Below are positions 1 through 6,386 of a stretch of DNA of 21,752 nucleotides, in pieces. The notes under the pieces were generated by a model. It ran no database searches. It was given only the letters and a program-made list of their open reading frames with translations, and was not told the DNA's origin. This DNA is from Acidimicrobiaceae bacterium. GTDB taxonomy: Bacteria; Actinomycetota; Acidimicrobiia; Acidimicrobiales; UBA8592. Location: positions 1-21,752 of the forward strand of contig PBPU01000117.1 of NCBI GenBank assembly GCA_002724825.1, written 5' to 3'. Numbering within the stretch: the stretch's first letter is position 1; each line of letters opens with the position of its first letter. Position numbers and translations under genes: made by a program.

Positions 1-1
1 A

Positions 2-214
2 AAGGAAGATGCGATTGTAATGGAAGGGACGGTAGTCGAACCTCTTCCAAATGCAATGTTCCGCGTAGAACTAGAGAATGGACATAAAGTCTTAGCTCAC
101 ATATCTGGAAAGATGCGAATGCACTATATACGTATCCTTCCCGGAGATAAAGTGCAGGTGGAATTGACACCTTACGATCTTGAACGTGGACGCATCACCT
201 ACAGGTATAAATAA
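2..214 (+). CDS. infA: Translation initiation factor IF-1 (5' end cut by window)
   Basis: IF-1 is a single OB-fold protein that binds the A site of the 30S subunit with IF-2 and IF-3. The reading frame is open to the window edge: codons before the ATG at position 20 encode Lys-Glu-Asp-Ala-Ile-Val, matching the conserved IF-1 N-terminus. The internal ATG at 20 is therefore not the start, and the true start lies just outside the window. The motif EGTVVEPLPNAMFRVELENG and the C-terminal RGRITYRYK are diagnostic. About 70 residues are visible, against the usual 72-73. rpmJ follows after 23 bases, the standard order in the ribosomal superoperon. Confidence 0.97.
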   Translation, partial: KEDAIVMEGTVVEPLPNAMFRVELENGHKVLAHISGKMRMHYIRILPGDKVQVELTPYDLERGRITYRYK

Positions 215-237
215 GTGTCAAAATACAGAGGCAAAGT

Positions 238-351
238 ATGAAAGTTCGAACCAGCGTTAAGCGAATGTGTGACAAGTGTCGGGTTATCCGCCGGCAAGGT
301 GTCGTTCGCGTTATCTGTTCGAACCCTAGACATAAGCAGAGGCAGGGATAA
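238..351 (+). CDS. rpmJ: 50S ribosomal protein L36
   Basis: This is a 37-residue protein starting MKVRTSVKRMCDKCRVIRR and ending RHKQRQG, the standard L36 length. Cys11, Cys14, Cys27 and His32 form the zinc ribbon of the zinc-binding (C+) form of L36. L36 binds 23S rRNA near the base of the L7/L12 stalk. It sits between infA and rpsM as in most bacteria, with only 3 bases to the rpsM start, so it is surely cotranscribed. Keeping all four zinc ligands suggests the organism did not replace this copy with the zinc-free paralogue, although a second copy elsewhere cannot be excluded. Confidence 0.97.
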   Translation: MKVRTSVKRMCDKCRVIRRQGVVRVICSNPRHKQRQG

Positions 352-354
352 AAG

Positions 355-732
355 ATGGCAAGAATCGCTGGAGTAGATATACCACGTGAAAAACGAGCTG
401 TAGTTTCACTGACATACATTTACGGAATTGGCAGCACCCTAGCCTCACATGTCTGTGAAGCCACTGGAATCAATGAGGAAACCAGAGTCAAAAATCTGAC
501 AGATGAAGAAGTCGCAAAGTTACGAAGTTACGTAGAAGGCGAAATGCATGTAGAGGGAGACCTCCGTCGAGAGGTTTCACAAGACATAAAACGGAAGATG
601 GAAATCGGCTGCTACCAAGGACTTCGCCATCGACGAGGGCTACCAGTACGAGGGCAGCGTACTCACACAAATGCGCGGACACGAAAAGGTCCTAAAAAGA
701 CAGTTGCTGGTAAGAAAAAGGTACTTAAATAA
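355..732 (+). CDS. rpsM: 30S ribosomal protein S13
   Basis: S13 sits in the head of the 30S subunit and contributes to bridges with the 50S subunit and to P-site tRNA contact. The 125-residue product starts MARIAGVDIPREKR and carries the helix-two-turn-helix stretch with YIYGIG. It ends in the basic tail RGQRTHTNARTRKG, which reaches toward P-site tRNA. Length and motifs are normal. The ATG follows the rpmJ stop by 3 bases, and a GGGATAAAAG stretch before it can act as a weak ribosome-binding site. rpsK starts 2 bases after the stop. Confidence 0.98.
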   Translation: MARIAGVDIPREKRAVVSLTYIYGIGSTLASHVCEATGINEETRVKNLTDEEVAKLRSYVEGEMHVEGDLRREVSQDIKRKMEIGCYQGLRHRRGLPVRGQRTHTNARTRKGPKKTVAGKKKVLK

Positions 733-734
733 TT

Positions 735-1133
735 ATGGCTGACTCAAACACTGGTGCTCGTAGATCAAGAAAACGCGAACGCAAAAATGTTGTTCACGGG
801 GTAGCTCACATAAAGAGCTCTTTCAATAACACCATCGTTTCTATTAGTGACCAGCAGGGAAATATCCTAGCGTGGTCATCTGCTGGAAATGTCGGTTTCA
901 AAGGATCTCGTAAAAGCACTCCATTCGCTGCACAACTTGCCGCGGAGCAATGTGCTCGAAAGGCAATGGAGCATGGTGTAAAGAAAGTCGATGTTCAGGT
1001 AAAGGGGCCAGGGTCAGGCAGAGAGACTGCTATTCGCTCACTTCAGACAGCTGGTATCGAAGTAACAGGAATAAAGGATGTTACTCCTCTCCCACATAAT
1101 GGTTGCCGTCTAGTAAAGCGTCGGAGGGTCTGA
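735..1133 (+). CDS. rpsK: 30S ribosomal protein S11
   Basis: S11 is a platform protein of the 30S subunit, near the mRNA exit where Shine-Dalgarno pairing occurs. The 132-residue product has a basic N-terminal extension (RRSRKRERKN) and then the conserved HIKSSFNNTIVSISD and GNILAWSSAGNVGFKGSRK. GPGSGRETAIRSL and the C-terminal PLPHNGCRLVKRRRV follow. All core motifs are intact. It is packed tightly between rpsM and rpsD, with 2 and 1 intervening bases, so translation is probably coupled along this operon. Confidence 0.98.
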   Translation: MADSNTGARRSRKRERKNVVHGVAHIKSSFNNTIVSISDQQGNILAWSSAGNVGFKGSRKSTPFAAQLAAEQCARKAMEHGVKKVDVQVKGPGSGRETAIRSLQTAGIEVTGIKDVTPLPHNGCRLVKRRRV

Positions 1134-1134
1134 T

Positions 1135-1752
1135 ATGTCTCGGTATACAGGTCCCAAAGCTCGTGTTTCTAGGCGTCTAGGTATGAACGTTTGGGGAACG
1201 AAGGGCGAAACAGCAGCTCTTGAGAAACGCCCTTACCCGCCGGGTGAACATGGACGATCTCGAAGAAGAGGCAATTCATCAGAGTATCTATTGCAACTGC
1301 AAGAAAAACAGAAAGCCCGATTCACTTATGGGTTAACTGAGCGCCAATTTCGTAACATATTCAAGGAAGCAAGCCGAAGAGAAGGCGTTACTGGTGACAA
1401 TATGTTGCGCTACCTTGAACTCCGACTTGACAATTTTGTTTACCGTGCTGGGTGGGCCTCCACTCGGCCACAAGCTAGACAATTTGTGAACCACGGACAT
1501 CTTCGCGTTAATGGCCAGAGGGTTGATATTCCTAGCTACCGGCTTCGTAAAGATGATCAAGTTACTCTTAAAGACAAAGCACGTGAAATGGTCCTTGTTC
1601 AATGGAATAAGGACGTTTTGGATCGAAATCCTCCGCCATGGATGGATATGATTGAAGATGGCTTTGGTGCTCGTGTTCGAGAACTTCCAGTCCGAGAACA
1701 GATAGATGTCCCTATACGCGAACAGCTCATTGTTGAGCTCTACAGCAAGTAA
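1135..1752 (+). CDS. rpsD: 30S ribosomal protein S4 (zinc-free form)
   Basis: S4 nucleates 30S assembly by binding the 5' domain of 16S rRNA; in several bacteria it also regulates its own operon. The product has 205 residues. The N-terminal 40 residues hold no cysteines, so this is the C- form without a zinc knuckle. Residues about 94-158 form the S4 RNA-binding domain, with LRLDNFVYRAGWASTR and ARQFVNHGHLRVNGQ. The start SRYTGPKARVSRRLGMNV followed by ALEKRPYPPGEHGR resembles Acidimicrobiia sequences as I recall them. A gap of 46 bases separates it from rpoA. Confidence 0.97.
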   Translation: MSRYTGPKARVSRRLGMNVWGTKGETAALEKRPYPPGEHGRSRRRGNSSEYLLQLQEKQKARFTYGLTERQFRNIFKEASRREGVTGDNMLRYLELRLDNFVYRAGWASTRPQARQFVNHGHLRVNGQRVDIPSYRLRKDDQVTLKDKAREMVLVQWNKDVLDRNPPPWMDMIEDGFGARVRELPVREQIDVPIREQLIVELYSK

Positions 1753-1798
1753 CCCTAATTAACTTAAAAAAATATATAACGTCCCAGAGGTGAAAATC

Positions 1799-2737
1799 AT
1801 GCTTGTGATTCAAAGACCAAAAATAGAATCCGTTAACGAGGAGGAAGAGAATAAACAAAAATTCTCTGTATCTCCTCTAGAGCCAGGATTCGGACATACG
1901 CTCGGTAACTCCCTGCGCCGAACACTCCTTTCATCGATACCAGGTGCTGCCATCACTCAAGTCAATTTTGATGATGCAATACATGAATTTGATGTAATAG
2001 AAGGAGTTTATGAAGACGTCACGGATATCCTGCTTAACCTCAAAGATGTCGTTGTGCGCCTTGATAGCGATGAGCCTGCTGTTCTTCGTCTAGATGCACA
2101 AGGCCCAGGTGAAGTTACAGCCGGACAATTTAGCCAGACAGCAGACGTGGAAGTTCTCTCAGGAGATTTAGTAATTGCGACGCTTAGTCAAAATGGCCGA
2201 ATCGGTATGGAAGTAACTATAGAAAAAGGCCGTGGCTATCTATCCGCTGAAGGGAATAAGGAATCAACTACCGTAGGGCAAATTCCAGTAGATTCCATTT
2301 TCTCACCGGTTCGGAGAGTGAGTTTTGAAGTTGAGCCGACTCGCGTAGAGCAATCAACCGATTTTGATCGACTAACTCTTGAAATAGAGACAGACGGTTC
2401 AATGTCTCCTAGGGAAGCCCTTGCGTCAGCAGGAGGGACACTCCGGAACCTCATTCAGCTAGTTGAAGAAATGAGTGAAGAACCACAGAGTCTCGAACTA
2501 ACCGAGGTAGTTACTGGCACAGCCGGGTCTCCTGACCTAGAACTTGGTATCGAAGATCTAGAACTCTCTGAACGACCAAACAATTGTCTTAAGAGAGCTC
2601 AAATTCACACTATCGGTGAGCTTATTCTGAAATCAGAAGCTGACCTACTATCAATCACAAACTTTGGACAAAAGTCTCTTGATGAAATCATTGAGAAACT
2701 GGATGAGCGAGGACACCAACTTGCTCTTAAAGATTAG
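1799..2737 (+). CDS. rpoA: DNA-directed RNA polymerase subunit alpha
   Basis: The alpha subunit forms the dimer on which RNA polymerase assembles, and its C-terminal domain contacts UP elements and activators. I place the start at ATG 1799 (MLVIQRPKIE, 312 residues), not at an in-frame GTG at 1790, because that GTG lies inside the Shine-Dalgarno AGAGGTGA at 1786-1793. The N-terminal domain shows PLEPGFGHTLGNSLRRTLLSSIPGAA. The C-terminal domain (about residues 245-312) keeps the Arg, Asn and Cys of RPNNCLK and the NFGQKSLDEI turn. These match the E. coli DNA-contacting residues 265-269 and 296-298. The gene lies between rpsD and rplQ as usual. Confidence 0.98.
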   Translation: MLVIQRPKIESVNEEEENKQKFSVSPLEPGFGHTLGNSLRRTLLSSIPGAAITQVNFDDAIHEFDVIEGVYEDVTDILLNLKDVVVRLDSDEPAVLRLDAQGPGEVTAGQFSQTADVEVLSGDLVIATLSQNGRIGMEVTIEKGRGYLSAEGNKESTTVGQIPVDSIFSPVRRVSFEVEPTRVEQSTDFDRLTLEIETDGSMSPREALASAGGTLRNLIQLVEEMSEEPQSLELTEVVTGTAGSPDLELGIEDLELSERPNNCLKRAQIHTIGELILKSEADLLSITNFGQKSLDEIIEKLDERGHQLALKD

Positions 2738-2745
2738 GAAAACAG

Positions 2746-3099
2746 ATGGTTGGAAAGCCAAGGAAAGGGCGCCGATTTGGTGGGAGCTCTGCCCACCAAA
2801 AAGCAATGATGGGTAACCTCGTTGCCTCGCTTATAGCTGCTGAAGCAATTGTGACAACCGAAGCCAAGGCTAAAGCGATGCGTCCAGTCGCTGAGAAAAT
2901 AATTACAAAAGCTAAGAAAGGTGGACTTCACAACCACCGCCAAATTATAGCTTTCTTAAGGGATCAGGAGATAGCAGACAAACTAATGGAAGATGTCGGC
3001 CCTCGGTATGCTGACCGCCCTGGTGGCTATACAAGAATTCTTAAAATGGGTCCCCGGTATGGCGATAATGCTCCTATGGCTCGAATTGAGCTTGTCTAA
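2746..3099 (+). CDS. rplQ: 50S ribosomal protein L17
   Basis: L17 lies near the peptide exit tunnel of the 50S subunit. The 117-residue protein has the conserved order RRFGGSSAHQKAMMGNLVASLI, then EAIVTTEAKAKAMRP, then the C-terminal NAPMARIELV. It is the short bacterial form with no C-terminal extension, whereas many high-GC actinobacteria carry a long acidic or Ala-rich tail. It starts 8 bases after the rpoA stop, with AGGAAAA as ribosome-binding site, and truA follows after 20 bases. Confidence 0.97.
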   Translation: MVGKPRKGRRFGGSSAHQKAMMGNLVASLIAAEAIVTTEAKAKAMRPVAEKIITKAKKGGLHNHRQIIAFLRDQEIADKLMEDVGPRYADRPGGYTRILKMGPRYGDNAPMARIELV

Positions 3100-3119
3100 A
3101 TATCCAAGTATCTCGGGTA

Positions 3120-3920
3120 ATGATCCGGCCTAATGTCCCATCGGTCGCTCCTCCCCCCAAAGGGGAAACAAGATATAAACTGACCATCTCCTATGACGGA
3201 ACAACTTTCCATGGTTTTGCAAAAAACCGAGGCGTAGAAACTGTTGAGGGACTTCTAAATCAGGCATTACAAAAGATACTTGGGAAAACTCCGACGCTAA
3301 CCTGTGCTGGAAGGACCGATGCAGGTGTTCATGCTAAAGCTCAGATAGTTTCCTTTGACTCAGTCCCATTTGAAATAAACAAGATACAAAAGGCACTAAA
3401 TGCTCTCTGCCATCCATCTGTTGTAATTACTTCCATCGAAGAAACCACGGATGATTTTAATGCAAGATTTTCAGCGAAGAGCAGAACCTATCGTTATCAA
3501 ATCCTTAATCAAGTTCACCCAGACCCATTCCTTGCCCGGTATACATGGCATGTATATGCGCCGATTTCTATAGAAAAGATGAATACTGCAGGACAGGAGC
3601 TGCTTGGAGAACATGACTTTAGTTCATTTTGTCGCAAACATATCTTGGAAATTGAAGGGCAAAAAATATCTGCTTCGCTAATTAGAGAAATCAAAACGTT
3701 GCGGTGGGAAGTATCTGAGAAGAACCTCATCGAACTCTGGATAACCGCAAATGCATTTTGTCATCAAATGGTCCGTTCAATAACTGGAACTCTAGTGGAT
3801 ATAGGAGTAGGAAAAATCGACGAATGTTCCATATTGGACATCCTGAGTGCTCGTGACCGAAACATCGCTGGACAGGTAGCCCCTCCTCATGGGTTGACCC
3901 TATGGAATGTGAACTATTAG
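3120..3920 (+). CDS. truA: tRNA pseudouridine(38-40) synthase TruA
   Basis: TruA isomerises uridines 38-40 in the anticodon stem of many tRNAs. The product is 266 residues, normal for the family. LTISYDGTTFHGFAKN opens the catalytic domain, CAGRTDAGVHAKAQ contains the catalytic Asp, and RTYRYQILN, the FSSFCR segment and FCHQMVRSITGTLVDIGVGK follow. The first 18 or so residues before RYKLTISYDG are poorly conserved and no strong ribosome-binding site precedes the ATG, so the exact start is uncertain. Its position downstream of rplQ and before rplM is the standard one. Confidence 0.95.
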   Translation: MIRPNVPSVAPPPKGETRYKLTISYDGTTFHGFAKNRGVETVEGLLNQALQKILGKTPTLTCAGRTDAGVHAKAQIVSFDSVPFEINKIQKALNALCHPSVVITSIEETTDDFNARFSAKSRTYRYQILNQVHPDPFLARYTWHVYAPISIEKMNTAGQELLGEHDFSSFCRKHILEIEGQKISASLIREIKTLRWEVSEKNLIELWITANAFCHQMVRSITGTLVDIGVGKIDECSILDILSARDRNIAGQVAPPHGLTLWNVNY

Positions 3921-3954
3921 GGATCTTAGAAAAATCTTCTCTACAGGCCCTCTA

Positions 3955-4023
3955 ACGGTTGTCTCATGAGGCCAACAACCGTATCGTAGAAAGGTGCCAA
4001 GTTACATAATGTACTTGGATACC
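3955..4023 (+). promoter_or_regulatory. rplM leader with two inverted repeats
   Basis: The 126 bases between truA and rplM contain an exact 8-base inverted repeat, ACGGTTGT at 3955-3962 and ACAACCGT at 3975-3982. A second hairpin at 3993-4023 has CCAAGT (3997-4002) pairing with ACTTGG (4013-4018), extended inward by ACA/TGT and outward by GGT/ACC. Neither is followed by a T tract, so simple intrinsic terminators are unlikely. Leader-based autoregulation of rplM-rpsI is known in other bacteria, so an RNA control element is plausible. I do not recognise a described family here. Confidence 0.4.
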
Positions 4024-4046
4024 ATTGGCAACAGACTGAAAATAAC

Positions 4047-4499
4047 ATGACTACATATAGCCCTAAAAAAACTGATATAGAGCGATCATGGCACCTTATT
4101 GATGCTGACGGCCTCATTCTTGGCCGTATGGCTACTGAAATCGCTAAACTTCTCCGCGGAAAGCATAAGCCCACCTATTCTCCACATATTGATATGGGAG
4201 ACCATGTTGTAATCATCAATGCAGACAAAGTGGTCTTAAGTAGCGATAAGGCTAATAAAAAAATCATCTACCGTCACTCAGGTTTTCCGGGAGGAATTAA
4301 ATCACGTTCCTATGCTAATTTTCTGCAGGAAAATCCTACCGATGCTGTTCGTCAAACAATTCGCGGCATGCTGCCCAAAAATCGACTTGGCAGACAGCAA
4401 CTAAAAAAGCTTCAGGTCTATGCGGGAGCTGAACACCCACATAGTGCACAAAAGCCTGAACCTATGGAATTAGCCCAAGCTAAATCAAGAGAATCTTAA
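4047..4499 (+). CDS. rplM: 50S ribosomal protein L13
   Basis: L13 is an early assembly protein of the 50S subunit. The 150-residue product starts MTTYSPKKTDIERSWHLID. It has LILGRMATEIAKLLRGKHKPTYSPHIDMGDHVVIINADKV (given here only as family context), the YRHSGFPGG segment, and GMLPKNRLGRQQLKKLQVY near the end. The N-terminal TYSPK is typical of actinobacterial L13. The gene pairs with rpsI seven bases downstream, an almost universal arrangement. It is preceded by a structured leader that could carry a promoter and control element separate from the upstream operon. Confidence 0.97.
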   Translation: MTTYSPKKTDIERSWHLIDADGLILGRMATEIAKLLRGKHKPTYSPHIDMGDHVVIINADKVVLSSDKANKKIIYRHSGFPGGIKSRSYANFLQENPTDAVRQTIRGMLPKNRLGRQQLKKLQVYAGAEHPHSAQKPEPMELAQAKSRES

Positions 4500-4506
4500 G
4501 GAAATT

Positions 4507-4899
4507 ATGACTGTCCATATTGCACATACAACTGGCCGAAGAAAACGGGCAGTAGCACGTGTCCGTGTTCGAATCGGTACCGGAACTATCACTGTTAATG
4601 GGAGATCAATTGAAGATTTCTTTCCATCTGATACCCATCGAATGATAATTACAGAACCACTCAGGAACACAAAAACTGAAACTGCATATGATATAGATGC
4701 AACCATTCATGGTGGAGGATCAAGTGGTCAAGCTGGAGCATTAAGATTGGGAATCGCTCGAGCTCTTGTCGATATCGATGGTGATTTCAGAGAAGGATTA
4801 AAGAAGTCAGGATTCCTTACTCGAGACTCTCGAAAGAAAGAGTCAAAGAAATACGGACTTAAGAAGGCGCGTAAAGCTCCTCAGTTCTCCAAGCGATAA
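4507..4899 (+). CDS. rpsI: 30S ribosomal protein S9
   Basis: S9 sits in the 30S head, with a C-terminal tail that reaches P-site tRNA. The 130-residue protein has TTGRRKRAVARVRVRIGTG, the central IHGGGSSGQAGALRLGIARAL, LTRDSRKKESKKYGLKKARK and the invariant ending APQFSKR. The C-terminal Lys-Arg that contacts the tRNA anticodon stem is present. It starts seven bases after rplM with AAGGAAATT ahead of the ATG, so the two are cotranscribed and probably cotranslated. Confidence 0.97.
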   Translation: MTVHIAHTTGRRKRAVARVRVRIGTGTITVNGRSIEDFFPSDTHRMIITEPLRNTKTETAYDIDATIHGGGSSGQAGALRLGIARALVDIDGDFREGLKKSGFLTRDSRKKESKKYGLKKARKAPQFSKR

Positions 4900-4905
4900 A
4901 TGTCT

Positions 4906-4921
4906 TTCCCTTCTTAGGGAA
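4906..4921 (+). terminator. Weak hairpin after rpsI
   Basis: TTCCCT (4906-4911) and AGGGAA (4916-4921) form a 6-base-pair stem with a 4-base TCTT loop, 6 bases after the rpsI stop. No T tract follows, so it would be at best a weak or factor-dependent terminator. The rest of the 99-base gap before glmM shows no clear promoter. Confidence 0.25.
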
Positions 4922-4998
4922 TTATGATTAGTGGAGTCGCCAGATAACTTGTGGAAGTAAGGTCTGTATGGGAACCCTTTTAAGCTCTTTTGATCAAA

Positions 4999-6327
4999 AT
5001 GTCTCTTAAGTTTGGTACCGACGGGGTTCGTGGTCGAGCTTTCGTCGACCTTAGGCCGGAGTGGGTAACCAATCTCGCTATTTCTGCTTCAGATGTTCTC
5101 CAGTCAGACACAGTTGTCATTGGTAGTGATGGCCGTGAAAGCGGGAAAGACTTTGTGAGCGCATTACGAACAGGTTTCGAGTCTGAGGGGCTCTCAGTTT
5201 GGTACATGGGAACTGTCCCTACCCCAGCCCTTGCTCATGCTGCCGCAACTCATGGAATTGCTGGGGCAATGGTCTCGGCATCTCACAATCCTTCAGAAGA
5301 TAATGGTATTAAATTACTTTCTGCTGGAGGAAAGAAATTGAATGATGACGCCCAAAGTGAGATAGAAGCAATTCTGGAATCTAATGATTTCCCTAATCTG
5401 ACACAAGGAGCTAGCTATGTTGAGCCTAGTTATAGCCATCTTGCTAATGATTGGGTCTCTACGCTTCGAGAGAGCATCAAAGATAGAAATCTAAGTGGGA
5501 TCTCACTTGTTGTGGATTGTGCCAATGGAGCAGTGTCAGCCTTCGCCGCGAACACTCTCAGAGAGTTGGGGGCAAAAGTGGTCAGTATTCATGATGCTCC
5601 AGATGGAACTAACATCAACGAAGGCTGTGGCTCAACAAGCCTTGGATCTCTTCGGGCAGCAGTAAGAGATAATAGCGCTGATCTAGGATTGGCATTTGAT
5701 GGAGATGCTGACAGAGTATTGGCCATAGATCGGCAAGGTCGAGTTATCGATGGAGACTTTATGATCGCAATATGCGCTGAAGATATGAAGAGTCGCAAAG
5801 CCCTTAAGGACAACACTGCAGTCGTGACTGTAATGACTAATCTAGGATTTCATTTGGCAATGAAAGAAAAAGGGATACATGTGCATCAAACACCAGTCGG
5901 TGATCGACAAGTTCTAGCTGCATTGGTGGCAAATGATTGGTCACTTGGTGGGGAACAGTCAGGTCATATAATCTTTAGCGATCTTTCCACTACTGGTGAC
6001 GGACTATTAACAGGAATACAACTTCTCGATATCATTGCTCGATCTAACAAACGCTTGGACGAACTTGCTGACTTTGCCATGATCAGATACCCACAGGTCT
6101 TAAAGCAAGTCAACTTGTCCAAAACAACTATAGATATTGAAAGTTCGCTAGCCGAAGACATAGCTAATGCTGAAATAGAGCTAGGAGATAGTGGCAGAGT
6201 CCTCGTAAGAAGGTCAGGAACTGAACCAGTTTTACGAATTATGGTTGAATCTTTAACAGATGAAATTGCCGAATCTACCGCAAATAAGCTTGTTTTAGCT
6301 GCAGAATCCTATTTGACGGCATCTTAA
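4999..6327 (+). CDS. glmM: Phosphoglucosamine mutase GlmM
   Basis: GlmM converts glucosamine-6-phosphate to glucosamine-1-phosphate on the route to UDP-GlcNAc. I start it at ATG 4999 (MSLKFGTDGVRG, 442 residues); an in-frame TTG at 4990 would only add three residues and has no better ribosome-binding site. SASHNP holds the catalytic phosphoserine (Ser95 in this numbering) and DGDADR (about 234-239) binds magnesium. GGEQSGHII recognises the sugar, and the C-terminal phosphate-binding loop is RRSGTEPVLRIMVE. Length is normal. It stands between rpsI and the GlmS-like gene, so two consecutive steps of amino-sugar synthesis are adjacent. Confidence 0.96.
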   Translation: MSLKFGTDGVRGRAFVDLRPEWVTNLAISASDVLQSDTVVIGSDGRESGKDFVSALRTGFESEGLSVWYMGTVPTPALAHAAATHGIAGAMVSASHNPSEDNGIKLLSAGGKKLNDDAQSEIEAILESNDFPNLTQGASYVEPSYSHLANDWVSTLRESIKDRNLSGISLVVDCANGAVSAFAANTLRELGAKVVSIHDAPDGTNINEGCGSTSLGSLRAAVRDNSADLGLAFDGDADRVLAIDRQGRVIDGDFMIAICAEDMKSRKALKDNTAVVTVMTNLGFHLAMKEKGIHVHQTPVGDRQVLAALVANDWSLGGEQSGHIIFSDLSTTGDGLLTGIQLLDIIARSNKRLDELADFAMIRYPQVLKQVNLSKTTIDIESSLAEDIANAEIELGDSGRVLVRRSGTEPVLRIMVESLTDEIAESTANKLVLAAESYLTAS

Positions 6328-6356
6328 TCACCCCAAATCACCTTCTTTAGAGAGTT

Positions 6357-6374
6357 GAGACTTAACTAAGTCTC
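6357..6374. promoter_or_regulatory. Perfect dyad just upstream of glmS -10 box
   Basis: GAGACTTA (6357-6364) and TAAGTCTC (6367-6374) form a perfect 8-base inverted repeat around a 2-base centre. It abuts the candidate -10 box at 6375-6380, so it would fall in the promoter spacer. That position suits a repressor operator. If transcription starts at the ATG, the repeat is not in the mRNA and cannot act as an RNA hairpin. Confidence 0.4.
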
Positions 6375-6380
6375 TAGAAT
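6375..6380 (+). promoter_or_regulatory. Candidate -10 box for a leaderless glmS transcript
   Basis: TAGAAT matches the actinobacterial -10 pattern TANNNT and ends exactly 6 bases before the ATG at 6387, so the predicted first base of the transcript is the A of the start codon. No Shine-Dalgarno sequence precedes this ATG, as expected for a leaderless message. No convincing -35 box is visible, which is common in Actinobacteria. Confidence 0.45.
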
Positions 6381-6386
6381 AAAAGT

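Noticed and set aside
1790..1798. GTG at 1790 as start of rpoA.
   Set aside because: It is embedded in the Shine-Dalgarno sequence for ATG 1799, and conserved alpha subunits start near MLxxQRP.
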